This document shows positions 41,159 through 50,488 of a stretch of 64,000 bases of DNA, in pieces. Position 1 is the stretch's first letter. Each line of letters begins with the position of its first letter. The position numbers were made by a program, and so were the translations under genes. Under the pieces are notes generated by a model, which was given only the letters and a program-made list of their open reading frames with translations, was not told where the DNA came from and searched no databases. Origin of the DNA: Trebonia sp963785645 (GTDB taxonomy: Bacteria; Actinomycetota; Actinomycetes; Streptosporangiales; Streptosporangiaceae); assembly GCA_963785645.1 (NCBI GenBank), contig CAWAWG010000019.1, positions 62,001 through 126,000 of the forward strand, given 5' to 3'.

Positions 41159-42049
41159 ATGCGCACGTCGGTGAAGGTGCTGTCATTCGCCTGCCTGCTA
41201 ATGGGGGGTGCCGCTGCCGGGTATTTCTACCTGGTGCGCGTCCTTCAGCCCGCGCCGACTGGGGTCGCGTGCCCTGCGGGGCAGGTCGACGACTGGCGGT
41301 GCTTCTCCTACCAGGTCATCGTTTCGAGCCGTTTTTCCTTCTTGCCGGTGCCCTGATCGGGACCTGGCTCGCTTATGCGCTGGTGCGGTTCCGCGCGGGC
41401 CAAGGACAGAGTTTCACCTGGCGCGAGGGGCTGGTGACGGCGCCGCCGCTGCTGGCCGTCACCGCCTGGGTCCTTGCGCTGCGCCCGGGCCTGAGCTGGT
41501 TCTGGGGGGACGGTCTCGGCTGGTGGGAGGTGCTTCTTTTCTTGCTGGCGGCCGTGCTGGTACGGTTTGCGATTGGAATCGCATCGGTTGCAAAGGCGCG
41601 GGGCGGCCTCATCCTGGCCTTTGGCCTGCCGATCGTTTTCGCGGGCCTCGGGTATGCCTTTATCACTTTCTTTCGGTTGCCGCCGGTCGGCCATTCATGC
41701 CCGCCGGGTGTGCCCGGCATCCGCGTGCATCTACCATCCGCTTATCGGCGAGAGTGGACCGTGGGTCTTCCTCGGTCTCTTGGCAGGCATATGGCTGGCG
41801 TATGCCCTCGCGGCCGGTGTGGCCGGATCGCCGCGGCGGTCGCGGTACTGGATAGAGTGCGCAGTCGCGGTGCCCGTGATGGTCGCCGTGATCTGGTGGG
41901 CGCTCGTCGTCGGCCCTGACCAGGCGGGCGGAGGCTATGTGGGCCGGTTCGTCCTCGCGGTCTGCCTTACCGCGCTCCTCAGGATCCTTATCGGCGCAAG
42001 GATGCTATACAAAACGGTCAGGAAGACGGTGGCAGTACCTCAGTCTTGA
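41159..42049 (+). pseudogene. membrane protein with internal duplication and two frameshifts
   Basis: Beginning MRTSVKVLSFACLLMGGAAAGYFYLVRV, the gene must change frame near 41330 (to read FEPFFLLAGALIGTWLAYALVRFRAG) and change back near 41725 (to read IYHPLIGESGPWVFLGLLAGIWLAYAL), ending KTVAVPQS. The product has two homologous halves, each with a Cys-Pro-x-Gly box, a GxxxGTWLAYAL-type helix, and further helices (LLAVTAWVLALRPG; VMVAVIWWALVVGP). The two frameshifts compensate each other. The family is unknown to me. It has about seven membrane segments and no partner genes. Confidence 0.65.
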
Positions 42050-42073
42050 CGAGTGCGGCGCCGCGGTTTCGCG

Positions 42074-42808
42074 TCATGCGTAGGTCCGCAGGAGGCGGAG
42101 GGCGGCGGCACCGCGCGGGCCGGCGGTCTGGAGGCCTGACACCGCCGGGTCCAGGCGCTGAGCGGCTACCCGGCAGAAGGCGCCGGCCGGGCCGCTGATC
42201 CCGGATTCGGCGTCGTCCGGCCCGAAGACCCACGCCGTCACCCCGTCCGGCGCCGTCAGCGAGCAGCGCACCGCAGTCGGTTCCTGGCCCGCCAGCGAGA
42301 ACGCGTACGGCAGCGTCCGGTGCGCCAGCCATGCGATCTGCCGCAGCCGGCCGGTATCGGGAAGGGCGATGCCGAGCGGCCCGGTGATGTCCAGGGCGTG
42401 CGCCCAGTGCTCAGCCAGGCGGGTCGTCGCCAAGGTGGCGGGTTTCACCGGCCCGGTCACCCACTGCAGCGGCACCTGCGGATCGGCGGCGCTCAACGCT
42501 GCCACCGCGGCGTCGCGTGCCCGCCGCCACCTTGCGAAGACCTCTGCCGCCGGGGCCCGCTCCGCATCCACCCGCCGGGCGGCCCAGCCATCGACGGTGC
42601 CCGCAGCGGCTACGCCTTCGCGCGGGCCCGCACCGCCCGCGCTGGCCACGACGCCTTCCTCGGACTGAGCCAGATGCAGCACCACGTCGGCGACCGACCA
42701 GCCCCGGGCACCGGACTCCGTCAGCCACTGCTCCTCGGTCAGCAGACCGAGTATGTCGTCCAGCCGCGCCGTCTCCGCGACGTAGTCGTCAATGACCGCA
42801 ACCGCCAT
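42074..42808 (-). CDS. maleylpyruvate isomerase family mycothiol-dependent enzyme
   Basis: The 244-residue protein from ATG 42808 has the DinB-like/MDMPI N-terminal helical domain: AVIDDYVAETARLDDILGLLTEEQWLTESGARGWSVADVVLHLAQSEEG, with the metal-site His in VVLHLAQSE and the later LAEHWAHALDI. It is followed by a C-terminal SCP2-like region. This family uses mycothiol, the thiol specific to actinomycetes, which supports the taxonomic call. The ribosome site GGGAGG lies about 9 nt upstream. The substrate is unknown; the wider family includes isomerases and thiol transferases. Confidence 0.85.
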   Translation of the reverse strand: MAVAVIDDYVAETARLDDILGLLTEEQWLTESGARGWSVADVVLHLAQSEEGVVASAGGAGPREGVAAAGTVDGWAARRVDAERAPAAEVFARWRRARDAAVAALSAADPQVPLQWVTGPVKPATLATTRLAEHWAHALDITGPLGIALPDTGRLRQIAWLAHRTLPYAFSLAGQEPTAVRCSLTAPDGVTAWVFGPDDAESGISGPAGAFCRVAAQRLDPAVSGLQTAGPRGAAALRLLRTYA

Positions 42809-42848
42809 CCTGACCCTCCCGGCGATATGAATCCCGCAACACTCCCCT

Positions 42849-42870
42849 GCCGCCGTGAAAACACGGCGGC
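42849..42870. terminator. 9-bp stem hairpin
   Basis: GCCGCCGTG (42849-42857), an AAAA loop, then CACGGCGGC (42862-42870). It could end transcription of the antitoxin copy on the minus strand (stop at 43030). Confidence 0.5.
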
Positions 42871-43029
42871 AACTAGGGATGTCTTGATAAGAGAGCGAAT
42901 TGCCGTTCTTGGCCAACTTTATACCTTTGGGCGACCGGGTCGTTACGACCTGATCACAGGGGGTGCGCTCGCCGATGATGCCACACTCGACATGACGGCC
43001 AGCTTCCTCTATGTAGAGAACGGGGAGGC

Positions 43030-43470
43030 TTATTCGTAGAGCCCCATCTCCTCGCTGAGCCTGATCAGGTCGTCGGCTGCCCGGTGCGCGGCAGCGTCGG
43101 TGCGGCGCTTGTAGTCGATGAGGCCAGCGGCTTCCAGGTCGGCGCTCACGTCCGAGATCATCGCGCCCATCAGCGCGTCGCGGAACCGCTCGAACTCGCG
43201 GACCGGGATGCGGTAGTGAGTGCCCACCCGCACGACGGTGATCTCGCCGCTCTTTATCCGCCGCGCGATCGTCGGCCGGGACATGCCGAGCCGGGCCGCG
43301 GCCTGCGCCGGAGTGAGGGTCTCAGGCCGGGCGCTCAGCCGGGCGACCGCCCCCGCGGCAGCAGCCTCGCGCAGGTAATCCGCCAGGGCCGCCCGCTCCG
43401 GATCAGCCTTGCGGTCGAAGGCGTGCGACGTCATGCGCTTGGGATCGATGGTCAGCATCTCCATATCCAT
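43030..43470 (-). CDS. excisionase-type HTH antitoxin, duplicated copy without toxin
   Basis: The 146-residue protein is nearly identical to the 40291-40650 antitoxin over the first 110 residues (PETLTPAQAAARLGMSRPTIARRIKSGEITVVRVGTHYRIPVREFERFRD). It has a longer C-terminus, AGLIDYKRRTDAAAHRAADDLIRLSEEMGLYE, of the kind seen in full-length members of the family. No PIN gene follows. Because the C-terminus is intact here and shortened in the copy at 40291, this may be the older copy. Its operator region is duplicated as well. Confidence 0.88.
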   Translation of the reverse strand: MDMEMLTIDPKRMTSHAFDRKADPERAALADYLREAAAAGAVARLSARPETLTPAQAAARLGMSRPTIARRIKSGEITVVRVGTHYRIPVREFERFRDALMGAMISDVSADLEAAGLIDYKRRTDAAAHRAADDLIRLSEEMGLYE

Positions 43471-43592
43471 GCAGTCAGGGCAACCCGGCTTGAACAGTTG
43501 GATCTATCTAACTGCTCACGACAGCAGGATTATGCACGAGTATAGTCGTGCCTGGTTGACCTCGGGTGACGTCATACGTCCGGCTTGCCGGG
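43138..43592 (-). repeat. duplicated antitoxin/promoter segment, copy B
   Basis: Aligns with 40315-40773 (see there). Same strand, 2.8 kb apart. Confidence 0.85.
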
Positions 43593-43646
43593 CGGGAGGC
43601 GGTCGGCCGCTTCGGCTGAGATCATGAGAGTAGTAACATTCTTGGT

Positions 43647-44276
43647 GTGCGAACGAACAGGCTTGATGAGCGATCGCTGAGCGCGGTGGTGTTCGACATC
43701 GGCGGGGTACTTCTCGACTGGAACCCGCGTCACCTGTACCGGAAGCTCATCTCCGATCCGGCGGAGATGGAATGGTTCCTGGCGAACGTGTGCACCCCGC
43801 AGTGGCACGAGGCCCACGATCGCGGGCTGAGCACCGCGGAGTCCTGTGCGGCGCTGGCGGATGAGTGGCCGCAGTACGCCGGGCTGATCCTGGCGTGGTC
43901 CGAGCGCGGCGAGGAGATGGTCGCCGGACCGCTCGGCGACGGGGTGAGGCTGCTGCGCCAGGTGGCCGCGAGCGGCCTGCCCTGCTACGCCCTGACGAAC
44001 ATGGAGGCAGAGAGCTACCCCAGGCACGTGGCGCGGTACGACTTCCTGCGCTGCTTCGCCGGCGCCGTCGTGTCCGGGTTCGAAGGGATCGCCAAGCCCG
44101 ACCGCGAGATCTACGAACTGCTGCTGCGCCGCTTCGGTCTCGACGCCGCGACGACGCTGTTCATCGACGACGTCCCGGTCAACGTCTCGGCCGCCGCGGA
44201 CGCGGGAATGGAGGCCATGGTCTACAGCGGACCGGAGCCGGTCCTTTCACGGCTGGGCGCGTCTGCTCCCCATTAG
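43647..44276 (+). CDS. HAD family hydrolase (subfamily IA)
   Basis: The 209-residue protein has the HAD motifs: motif I VVFDIGGVLLDWNP (nucleophile Asp), motif II LPCYALTNMEAESYP, motif III Lys in GIAKPDREIYELLLRRFG, motif IV TTLFIDDVPVN. The class-I cap lies between motifs I and II. GTG 43647 is the start, with no strong ribosome site. It is likely a phosphatase or dehalogenase-like enzyme; the substrate cannot be read. Confidence 0.9.
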   Translation: MRTNRLDERSLSAVVFDIGGVLLDWNPRHLYRKLISDPAEMEWFLANVCTPQWHEAHDRGLSTAESCAALADEWPQYAGLILAWSERGEEMVAGPLGDGVRLLRQVAASGLPCYALTNMEAESYPRHVARYDFLRCFAGAVVSGFEGIAKPDREIYELLLRRFGLDAATTLFIDDVPVNVSAAADAGMEAMVYSGPEPVLSRLGASAPH

Positions 44277-44473
44277 ACACCTTTCAAGCTGGTTGAAATA
44301 CAAGCGCTACGACACGCGCAGAATGTCCATTCTGACGCCAATGCAGGGGCAAGAACCCGCCAATTACCAGCATTCCTGACCTTGCACTCAGAAAGTCGAT
44401 AGCATATATCAAGTTGGAATCCCGTAAGCGAACGGGATAATCAGGCTTCGTCATGGATTCCTACGGGGGGATA

Positions 44474-45184
44474 ATGAAGATTCATGTAGGTATGATCGCG
44501 CTCTCTTGTATGAGCATGATGACGATAGTCGGATGCGGTGCCACCACGTCGTCTGCTACCCAAGCTCCGACAAGCCCGCCGCCCGCTACGACGAGCGTAA
44601 CCCCGCCACCATCTTCGCCGCCACCAGCTGCGCCGACCACACCCGTAGCCACGGAAGAGGTGACCAGCGCGCCTGCTCCGACGGATGACGACGCCACGGC
44701 AGGCAGCAGCGGAGAATGGAACGTTCTTCAATGCGATAACCTTCAAGGCAGCGGGACTATCGGTGATCCCTATCAGCTTGGCGAAATCGATGGTCCCCTG
44801 GAAGTCAAGAGCTGCCCACCGCTAATGTCCGGCGCGATCCAGGCGTACTTCTCGTTCAGCCTGCCATCCGCCCCCGGAAGTGGTGCTCATGCCGGTGCTA
44901 CCTTCGAATTGTCGCAGACCGAGAGTCCGGTGTACGCGTACATCGAGACTCCGGAAGGTCAGATCCTTCAAATGCCAACTCTCGGCCCAGGTTCCAACAA
45001 CGCCTACAGCCTTACCCAAGTGCCCGGCGGTCCGTGGATCGGCTTTTTCCAATATATATCTGATCTCAGTGCCGGGCCGTATGTGCTGATGGAGGAGAAG
45101 ACGACTTTGCTTTCTCAGACAACGTCGCCGTACACAGTCTGGATCAATCCCAACTACGCAGGTGGTCAACCGTCGCAACCATGA
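44474..45184 (+). CDS. lipoprotein with Pro/Thr-rich linker
   Basis: From ATG 44474 the protein has a lipoprotein signal (MKIHVGMIALSCMSMMTIVGC, lipobox IVGC). A Pro/Thr/Ser-rich linker (about residues 24-70) is followed by a C-terminal folded domain that begins GEWNVLQCDNLQGSGTIGDPYQLGEIDGPLEVKSCPP. The domain resembles bacterial secreted carbohydrate- or protein-binding modules in general character, but I do not recognise it. A GGGGG ribosome site lies 6 nt upstream. It may work with the Ser/Thr kinase downstream, whose tail is also Pro/Thr-rich. Confidence 0.8.
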   Translation: MKIHVGMIALSCMSMMTIVGCGATTSSATQAPTSPPPATTSVTPPPSSPPPAAPTTPVATEEVTSAPAPTDDDATAGSSGEWNVLQCDNLQGSGTIGDPYQLGEIDGPLEVKSCPPLMSGAIQAYFSFSLPSAPGSGAHAGATFELSQTESPVYAYIETPEGQILQMPTLGPGSNNAYSLTQVPGGPWIGFFQYISDLSAGPYVLMEEKTTLLSQTTSPYTVWINPNYAGGQPSQP

Positions 45185-45658
45185 GCAAGTTGGCCATCGG
45201 TCACATGGCAAGCAGGGCCTTCGTTACGGACGGTGGACACTTGGGCACCCTCCGATGCACCTAAACGTCCACCGTCCCTGACGTAGCGACCACGGCACCG
45301 ACCCCACTGGGACCTACAGCTACTTCAGCTGCACCTGGGTCAGCGCCAGCTAGACATCGCGCGGAACCGCCCGCCAGGAGCCCAGAGCGGAAAGCACGGC
45401 CAGCGGGGCCCGGCATGCCCACCACCCGGGCCGCAATCATCAACGCCGACCCGCTGACCTGGCTGTAGACCGGTAAATGAGCAATCGCACACCGGTAACC
45501 GCCAATATTTCCTATTATTGACTGCCTGCTCTGATGTGGACTGTTCCCCGTCAGGGGACCGTACGCTCGCCGCGTTCCCGTCGCCGGTTACCGAGTCGGA
45601 CTCGGTACGGCATCCAGCAGCGCCGCATACGGCACCTGGCCTGGCAAGGAGGTCTCGC
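45185..45658. other. intergenic gap
   Basis: A 474-base gap between the lipoprotein and kinase genes, with no supported ORF or clear hairpin. Promoter and leader of the kinase are presumably at the right end. Confidence 0.4.
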
Positions 45659-47584
45659 ATGACTGCGTGGACGGTACCCAGCTACGCCGAATGGGCGGTG
45701 CCTGGCTACACCGAGGAACGGCTGCTCGGACACGGGGTATCCGGCCGCGTCGTGGCTGCGGTCAACGACGCGACTGGCCAGCGCGTGGCGATCAAGTACC
45801 TCCACGAGAAGCTGGTCCGCGATGCCCAGTTCATGGGGGAACTCCGCTCCGAAGCCGAACGGCTGATGTCACTCAACGCCCCGCACGTGGTGCGGGTGTT
45901 CGACTTCGTGGAGCAGCCCGGCGGGGGCGCGGCCGTCGTCATGGAGCTGGTCGACGGGGTCTCGCTGCGCGCGATGCTCACCCGCCGCGGACCGCTCGGC
46001 ACCGCGGCCGCGCTCGTGGTCCTGAAGGACTCGCTGCTCGCGCTGGCCGCCGCCCACTCGCTTGGCCTCCCCCACCGCGACGTCAAGCCGGACAACGTGC
46101 TGATCGACGCCAGGGGCTGGTGCACGCTGACCGACTTCGGTGTGGCGGTGAAGACGGACAAGCAGATGCGGGCCGCGGGCACGCCCGAGTACATGGCACC
46201 GGAACTGCGGCAGGGGGCCCCGAACGGCCCGGCGACCGACATCTACTCCGCGACCGCTGTCTTCTGCGAGAGCCTGACCGGCAAGCCCCCGTCTCCCGGA
46301 CGGGCGGGGCGGTCGCGCGACCACCGCCAATCCCCGCCGGTGGCGCTTGACAAGTTCGACCCGCCGCTCCAGGACCTCATCGCCTGGGGACTGGCCCAGG
46401 ACCCGCAGGGCCGCCCTTCGGACGCGACGTGGTTCGTCGGCGAGCTGGACGCGCGAGCGGCCGCCGCATACGGGCCGCACTGGGAGGACGAGGGCCGGCG
46501 CGCGCTCGCGGAGCGCGAGGCCGCGGTGCTGCCGCTGCTTGAGGGCAAGGCGGGCGGCGGCTCCGCGCGGGTGACCCGGCTGGCCCGGCGCAAGGTGCTG
46601 ACCTTCGTGTCGGCCGCGGCCGTCGCACTGGTCGTGCTCGCCGCGGGAGGCTTGGTCGCGCTGGCCAAGACGTCCGGCAACGAGCTCCAGCTGAACAGCG
46701 TGTCCGCCACGGCGGTCGACGCTCAGATCACGGTCACGCCGGCGGTGGTGACCTCCAAGTGCACCACACCGACCACGTTCGCCTTCACCGGCTCGATCAC
46801 CGATGCCCAGACGGGGCCGCTCTCCTACCAGTGGCTGTACTCATCGGGGAAGCAGGGTCCGGTGCAGACGCTGAACTTCACCTCGGCCGGGGAGAAGCAG
46901 GTAAGCGGCGGAACCGTCACCACCAGCACCGCGGGCGACGGCTGGGCACAGCTCAAGCTGCTGCTCAACCCCGGCAGCACGACCTCGAACCAGGTCGCGT
47001 ACCAGCTGCTGTGCACCACGGCGAACAGCGACATAGCCGTGACGACGACGGTGACGCCGGCGTCGCAGAACTTCGCCTCATGCTCGGCCCCGCATCCGAC
47101 CCTGACCGCCAGCGGCACGATCACGAGCAAGAACCCGGGAACGGTCAGCTATTACTGGGAGATGTCCGTCGACGGGGAGAAGACCAAACCGGACTCGGCC
47201 ACCTTTACCAAGGGCGGCACACAGGCCGCGGACGCGCTGACGTTCCAGGCCTGGGTACCCGCGACCGGGAGCGTGACGCTCGTGGTGACCAGCCCGGCCG
47301 TCACGTCGTCCAAGCCGGCGACGTACAAGGTAACCTGCGGGCCCGCGGCCGCGACTGGTGCGGCGGCGGTTACCCAAGCTCCCGTGGTGCAGCCGACGAC
47401 CGCGGCTGCCACGACCGCGGCGCCAGCGCCGGCCACCACGTCGGCGGCCCCGGCCCCGACCACCAGCAGCCCGACGCCGGTCGCCACGACCAGCAGCCCC
47501 ACCCCGGCACCAACGACGGCGAGCCCCTCACCTAGCCCGATCGTGACACTGCCGACGACGCTGGCTCCGTCACCCACGACGTAA
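45659..47584 (+). CDS. transmembrane Ser/Thr protein kinase (PknB-type) with two extracellular repeats
   Basis: The 641-residue protein has a complete Hanks-type kinase domain (about 15-265): Gly loop LLGHGVSGRVV, Lys46 in VAIKYLHE, HRDVKPDN with Asp141 and Asn146, Asp159 in TDFGVAV, and GTPEYMAPE. A transmembrane helix follows at 314-336. Outside are two homologous beta-type domains of about 100 residues, each with Cys residues and a YxW core (LSYQWLYSS; VSYYWEMSV), then a tail of Ala/Thr/Pro/Ser. No PASTA domains are present, so the ligand differs from PknB. ATG 45659 has AAGGAGG at 6-nt spacing. Confidence 0.92.
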   Translation: MTAWTVPSYAEWAVPGYTEERLLGHGVSGRVVAAVNDATGQRVAIKYLHEKLVRDAQFMGELRSEAERLMSLNAPHVVRVFDFVEQPGGGAAVVMELVDGVSLRAMLTRRGPLGTAAALVVLKDSLLALAAAHSLGLPHRDVKPDNVLIDARGWCTLTDFGVAVKTDKQMRAAGTPEYMAPELRQGAPNGPATDIYSATAVFCESLTGKPPSPGRAGRSRDHRQSPPVALDKFDPPLQDLIAWGLAQDPQGRPSDATWFVGELDARAAAAYGPHWEDEGRRALAEREAAVLPLLEGKAGGGSARVTRLARRKVLTFVSAAAVALVVLAAGGLVALAKTSGNELQLNSVSATAVDAQITVTPAVVTSKCTTPTTFAFTGSITDAQTGPLSYQWLYSSGKQGPVQTLNFTSAGEKQVSGGTVTTSTAGDGWAQLKLLLNPGSTTSNQVAYQLLCTTANSDIAVTTTVTPASQNFASCSAPHPTLTASGTITSKNPGTVSYYWEMSVDGEKTKPDSATFTKGGTQAADALTFQAWVPATGSVTLVVTSPAVTSSKPATYKVTCGPAAATGAAAVTQAPVVQPTTAAATTAAPAPATTSAAPAPTTSSPTPVATTSSPTPAPTTASPSPSPIVTLPTTLAPSPTT

Positions 47585-47767
47585 CCGCCCGCCTCCTGTG
47601 GCGCCTGTCCGGGCGCCGCTCGTACGCCCGCTGGGAGACCCGCCTGTACGGGGCGAAAGCCGTCGGCTAGCCGAGGGGACCGACCCTTACCGGGACCCGC
47701 TCCTAGCCGAACGGCCCGCCCGGCGACGTAGAGCACCTGCCCGGAAACGGGGTCATATCTGGTCCTT

Positions 47768-48535
47768 TCATGTGAGCAGGACACCTCCGTCAACCGGGAT
47801 CGTGACGCCGGTGACGTACGTGGATGCGTCGCTGGCGAGAAATATCAGCGCGCCGTCAAGCTCGCCCGGGGCGCCGAGGCGCCCCAGCACGGCGCGCGGG
47901 ACGACCGTCGATTCGAGCCACCCGCTCTCCAGCCGATCCGTCATCTCCGTGGCGAAATAGCCGGGCGCGATGGCATTGACCCGGATCCCCTTGCGTCCGC
48001 TCCATTGCTGGGCCAGGTCGCGGGTGAGTCCGATGAGTCCGGCCTTGCTGGCGGTATAGGCGGCTTGGGGCAGTCCCGTGCTGGTCATCGCGAGGATGCT
48101 GGCGATGTTGACGATCGAGCTGCCCGGGCGCATCACGCGGCCGCAGGCTTGCGCCATCCAATAGCAGGCATTGAGGTTCAGCTCGATCACCGACCGGAAC
48201 TGCTCCGGCGACTCCTTCGAAGCCGGGACGGCGGCTGCGACTCCCGCGTTATTGACCAGCACGTCAACCCGCCCGAAGGCGCCGAACGCCGCCTCGACCA
48301 AACGGTCGCATTCGGCTGGCTCGGTGACATCGCAGCCCACCGCGATCGCACGCCGGCCTTGGGCCTCGATCAGCGCACGGGTGGCGGCCAGCCGGTCCTC
48401 GCGCCGGGCGCCGAGGGCGAGATCGGCACCGGCCTGGGCCAGCGCCTGGGCGAACTGCACGCCAAGGCCGCTGGACGCGCCCGTCACAACGGCGACTTTT
48501 CCGTCGAGGCGGAAACGATCCAGTACGCCGGTCAT
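47768..48535 (-). CDS. SDR family oxidoreductase (FabG-like)
   Basis: The 255-residue classical SDR has VAVVTGASSGLGVQFAQALAQAG, VDVLVNNAGVA, a catalytic region INIASILAMTSTGLPQAAYTASKAGLIG (Tyr and Lys present) and APGYFATEM. GGAGG lies 6-7 nt upstream of ATG 48535. It is divergent from the LacI-TetR regulator gene; a perfect GCATACGTATGC palindrome lies between them. It likely oxidises or reduces an intermediate of the catabolic operon. Confidence 0.9.
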   Translation of the reverse strand: MTGVLDRFRLDGKVAVVTGASSGLGVQFAQALAQAGADLALGARREDRLAATRALIEAQGRRAIAVGCDVTEPAECDRLVEAAFGAFGRVDVLVNNAGVAAAVPASKESPEQFRSVIELNLNACYWMAQACGRVMRPGSSIVNIASILAMTSTGLPQAAYTASKAGLIGLTRDLAQQWSGRKGIRVNAIAPGYFATEMTDRLESGWLESTVVPRAVLGRLGAPGELDGALIFLASDASTYVTGVTIPVDGGVLLT

Positions 48536-48601
48536 ATCGGTCCTCCGATCGGGCTGGGATGACTCCTGACGGAGACGGAAGGATGGCACGAACGATGTAA
48601 C

Positions 48602-48613
48602 GCATACGTATGC
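48602..48613. promoter_or_regulatory. LacI-type operator palindrome
   Basis: GCATACGTATGC is a perfect 12-bp palindrome with the central CG common in LacI-family sites. It lies 8 bp before the likely regulator start at 48622 and 66 bp from the divergent SDR start. Confidence 0.75.
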
Positions 48614-48621
48614 TTGTCAAT

Positions 48622-50355
48622 ATGCGCTCGCACCGTCAGCAGGTCACCAGCTTCGAAGTGGCGCGCCTGGCCGGCGTCTCCCAGCCCACGGTCTCGCGCG
48701 TGCTGCGCAATCTGCCCGGCGCTTCTCCCGAGACCCGGGGGCGGGTCATGGCCGCGGCTCGCGAACTGTCCTACATTCCGAGCGCATCGGGCCGGGTTCT
48801 CTCAACCAGCCGGACGCGGCGGGTGGCGGTGGTGGTCGAGGAGCTGACCAACCCGTACTACCCGCAGCTGGTGGAGCCGCTGCGCCGCGAGCTGGCGGAA
48901 CACGGACTTCGGATGGTTCTCGTGACCCAGACGGAACAGGGACCGGTAGGGGTGGCGGAACTCGCCGACGGCTCGTACGACGGAGCCATCCTCACCACCA
49001 CGGAACGCCGCTCCAGCCTGCCCCGGGACCTGACCGAGCGCGGCATCCCGCACGTGCTGGCGAATCGGGTCCTCGACGTGCCCGAGTCACCCGGGGTGAG
49101 CCTGGACAACATCGACGGCATCCGGCAGGTCGTTGATCTGCTGGTCGGTCTTGGCCACCGCGATATCGCCTCGATCCAAGGTCCGACAACCACCTCGACG
49201 GGGCACGAACGGGCCGAGGCGCTGCGCGCCGCCGTCCACCGCCATGGTCTGGCGCTGCCCCGCGCCCGCATCCGCCGGGTCGCGTTCGACCACGACGCGG
49301 GAATGACCGCCGCGCTTTCGCTCCTCGACAGTCCCCGGCGTCCGACTGCTCTGATCTGCGGCAACGACGTGATCGCGCTCGGCGCGCTCTCGGCCGCCCG
49401 GCATCGGGGGGTTGCTGTGCCGCGGGATCTCACCGTGATCGGATTCGACGACATCGGCCCGTCCGCCTGGCCGCTGGCCGACCTCACTACCGTCCACGCC
49501 GACCTCGACGCCGTGGCCAGGACCGCCGTGTCGCTGCTGCTGGCGCAGATCGACGGAGATGCGCACGCCGCGATGGCGGTTCAACGGATACCGGTGAACC
49601 TGGTCCCGCGTGCTACGCATGCTCCCGCTAGAGCATCATTGTCCGAGGATCTGAGCGGGCCCGGTCCCGAATCGGCGCGTGGGCTGAATTCTCGTCGCGA
49701 AGGAGGACGATGGAAGGATCGCTGGGAGAGTCTGGTGCCTGAATCGTTCGACTACGACAAAGACTTGTGGGCCGACGTGTCCCACGAGACCAGTCGCCGG
49801 CTCCTGCTGGCCGCCGTAGAGTCGTTCGCGGCTCAGGGATACAACGCGACCACCACGCGCCAGATCGCTCAACGGGCCGGAATGAGTGCCGCCGCCGTAT
49901 ACATGCACTATCCGTCCAAGCAGGCGCTCCTGTTCGAGATCAGCCGGACCGGCCACACGGCCGTGCTGCGCGACGTACAGGACGCCGTCGAGGGCGTGCT
50001 CTCCCCCACGATGCGTCTCTGGCGGTTCATGCACGTCTTCGTCAGCTGGCATGCTCACAACCACACGGTCGCTCGAATAAATCAATACGAACTCGTTTCA
50101 CTGGGAGACGAGCAGTTTCGCGAGATCCGCAAGCTCAGAGACCAGTTCGGCCGAGCCCTCATGACCGAACTGCGCAACGGCGTCCATTCCGGCGACTTCG
50201 TGATCGCCGACCTGGATGTGACGTCCCTGGCGCTGCTGTCGCTCGGAATCGACGTTGCCAGATGGTATACGGGCCGGGGAAAGCGCCCCGACGAGCTGGG
50301 CAGGGCTTACGCGGACCTTGCCATGAAGCTTGTGGGTGCCCAGGGTACTGATTAA
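48622..50355 (+). CDS. LacI-TetR fusion transcriptional regulator
   Basis: One open frame encodes two regulators. Residues about 1-335 are a LacI protein: HTH EVARLAGVSQPTVSRVLRN, hinge, and periplasmic-binding-type domain (VAVVVEELTNPYYPQLVEPLRRELAEHG; DLTVIGFDDIGPSAWPLADLTTV). After a 35-residue linker, residues about 375-577 are TetR: ETSRRLLLAAVESFAAQGYNATTTRQIAQRAGMSAAAVYMHYPSKQALLFEIS plus a ligand domain. ATG 48622 is preferred over 48610. An AAGGAGG at 49700-49706 followed by ATG 49710 lies at the junction, but that ATG is one base out of the TetR frame. So this is either a real fusion or two genes joined by a one-base error. It probably controls the operon downstream. Confidence 0.85.
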   Translation: MRSHRQQVTSFEVARLAGVSQPTVSRVLRNLPGASPETRGRVMAAARELSYIPSASGRVLSTSRTRRVAVVVEELTNPYYPQLVEPLRRELAEHGLRMVLVTQTEQGPVGVAELADGSYDGAILTTTERRSSLPRDLTERGIPHVLANRVLDVPESPGVSLDNIDGIRQVVDLLVGLGHRDIASIQGPTTTSTGHERAEALRAAVHRHGLALPRARIRRVAFDHDAGMTAALSLLDSPRRPTALICGNDVIALGALSAARHRGVAVPRDLTVIGFDDIGPSAWPLADLTTVHADLDAVARTAVSLLLAQIDGDAHAAMAVQRIPVNLVPRATHAPARASLSEDLSGPGPESARGLNSRREGGRWKDRWESLVPESFDYDKDLWADVSHETSRRLLLAAVESFAAQGYNATTTRQIAQRAGMSAAAVYMHYPSKQALLFEISRTGHTAVLRDVQDAVEGVLSPTMRLWRFMHVFVSWHAHNHTVARINQYELVSLGDEQFREIRKLRDQFGRALMTELRNGVHSGDFVIADLDVTSLALLSLGIDVARWYTGRGKRPDELGRAYADLAMKLVGAQGTD

Positions 50356-50363
50356 GCGCTTGC

Positions 50364-50392
50364 TTGACAGGTCCCACCGCCTTCGTTACTGT
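50364..50392 (+). promoter_or_regulatory. sigma70-like promoter of the permease operon
   Basis: TTGACA (50364-50369) and TACTGT (50387-50392) are spaced by 17 bp. The palindrome AAGCGCTT (50354-50361) touches the -35 box and could be an operator. Confidence 0.65.
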
Positions 50393-50488
50393 CCTCCTCA
50401 CCAGAGCGGCCACGGTCAACCTCAGTACCTGGCCCACTCGGTGCCCCTGAGCTAGTCACAGGGACGAACGGTGAAGGGGGATGTGAAG

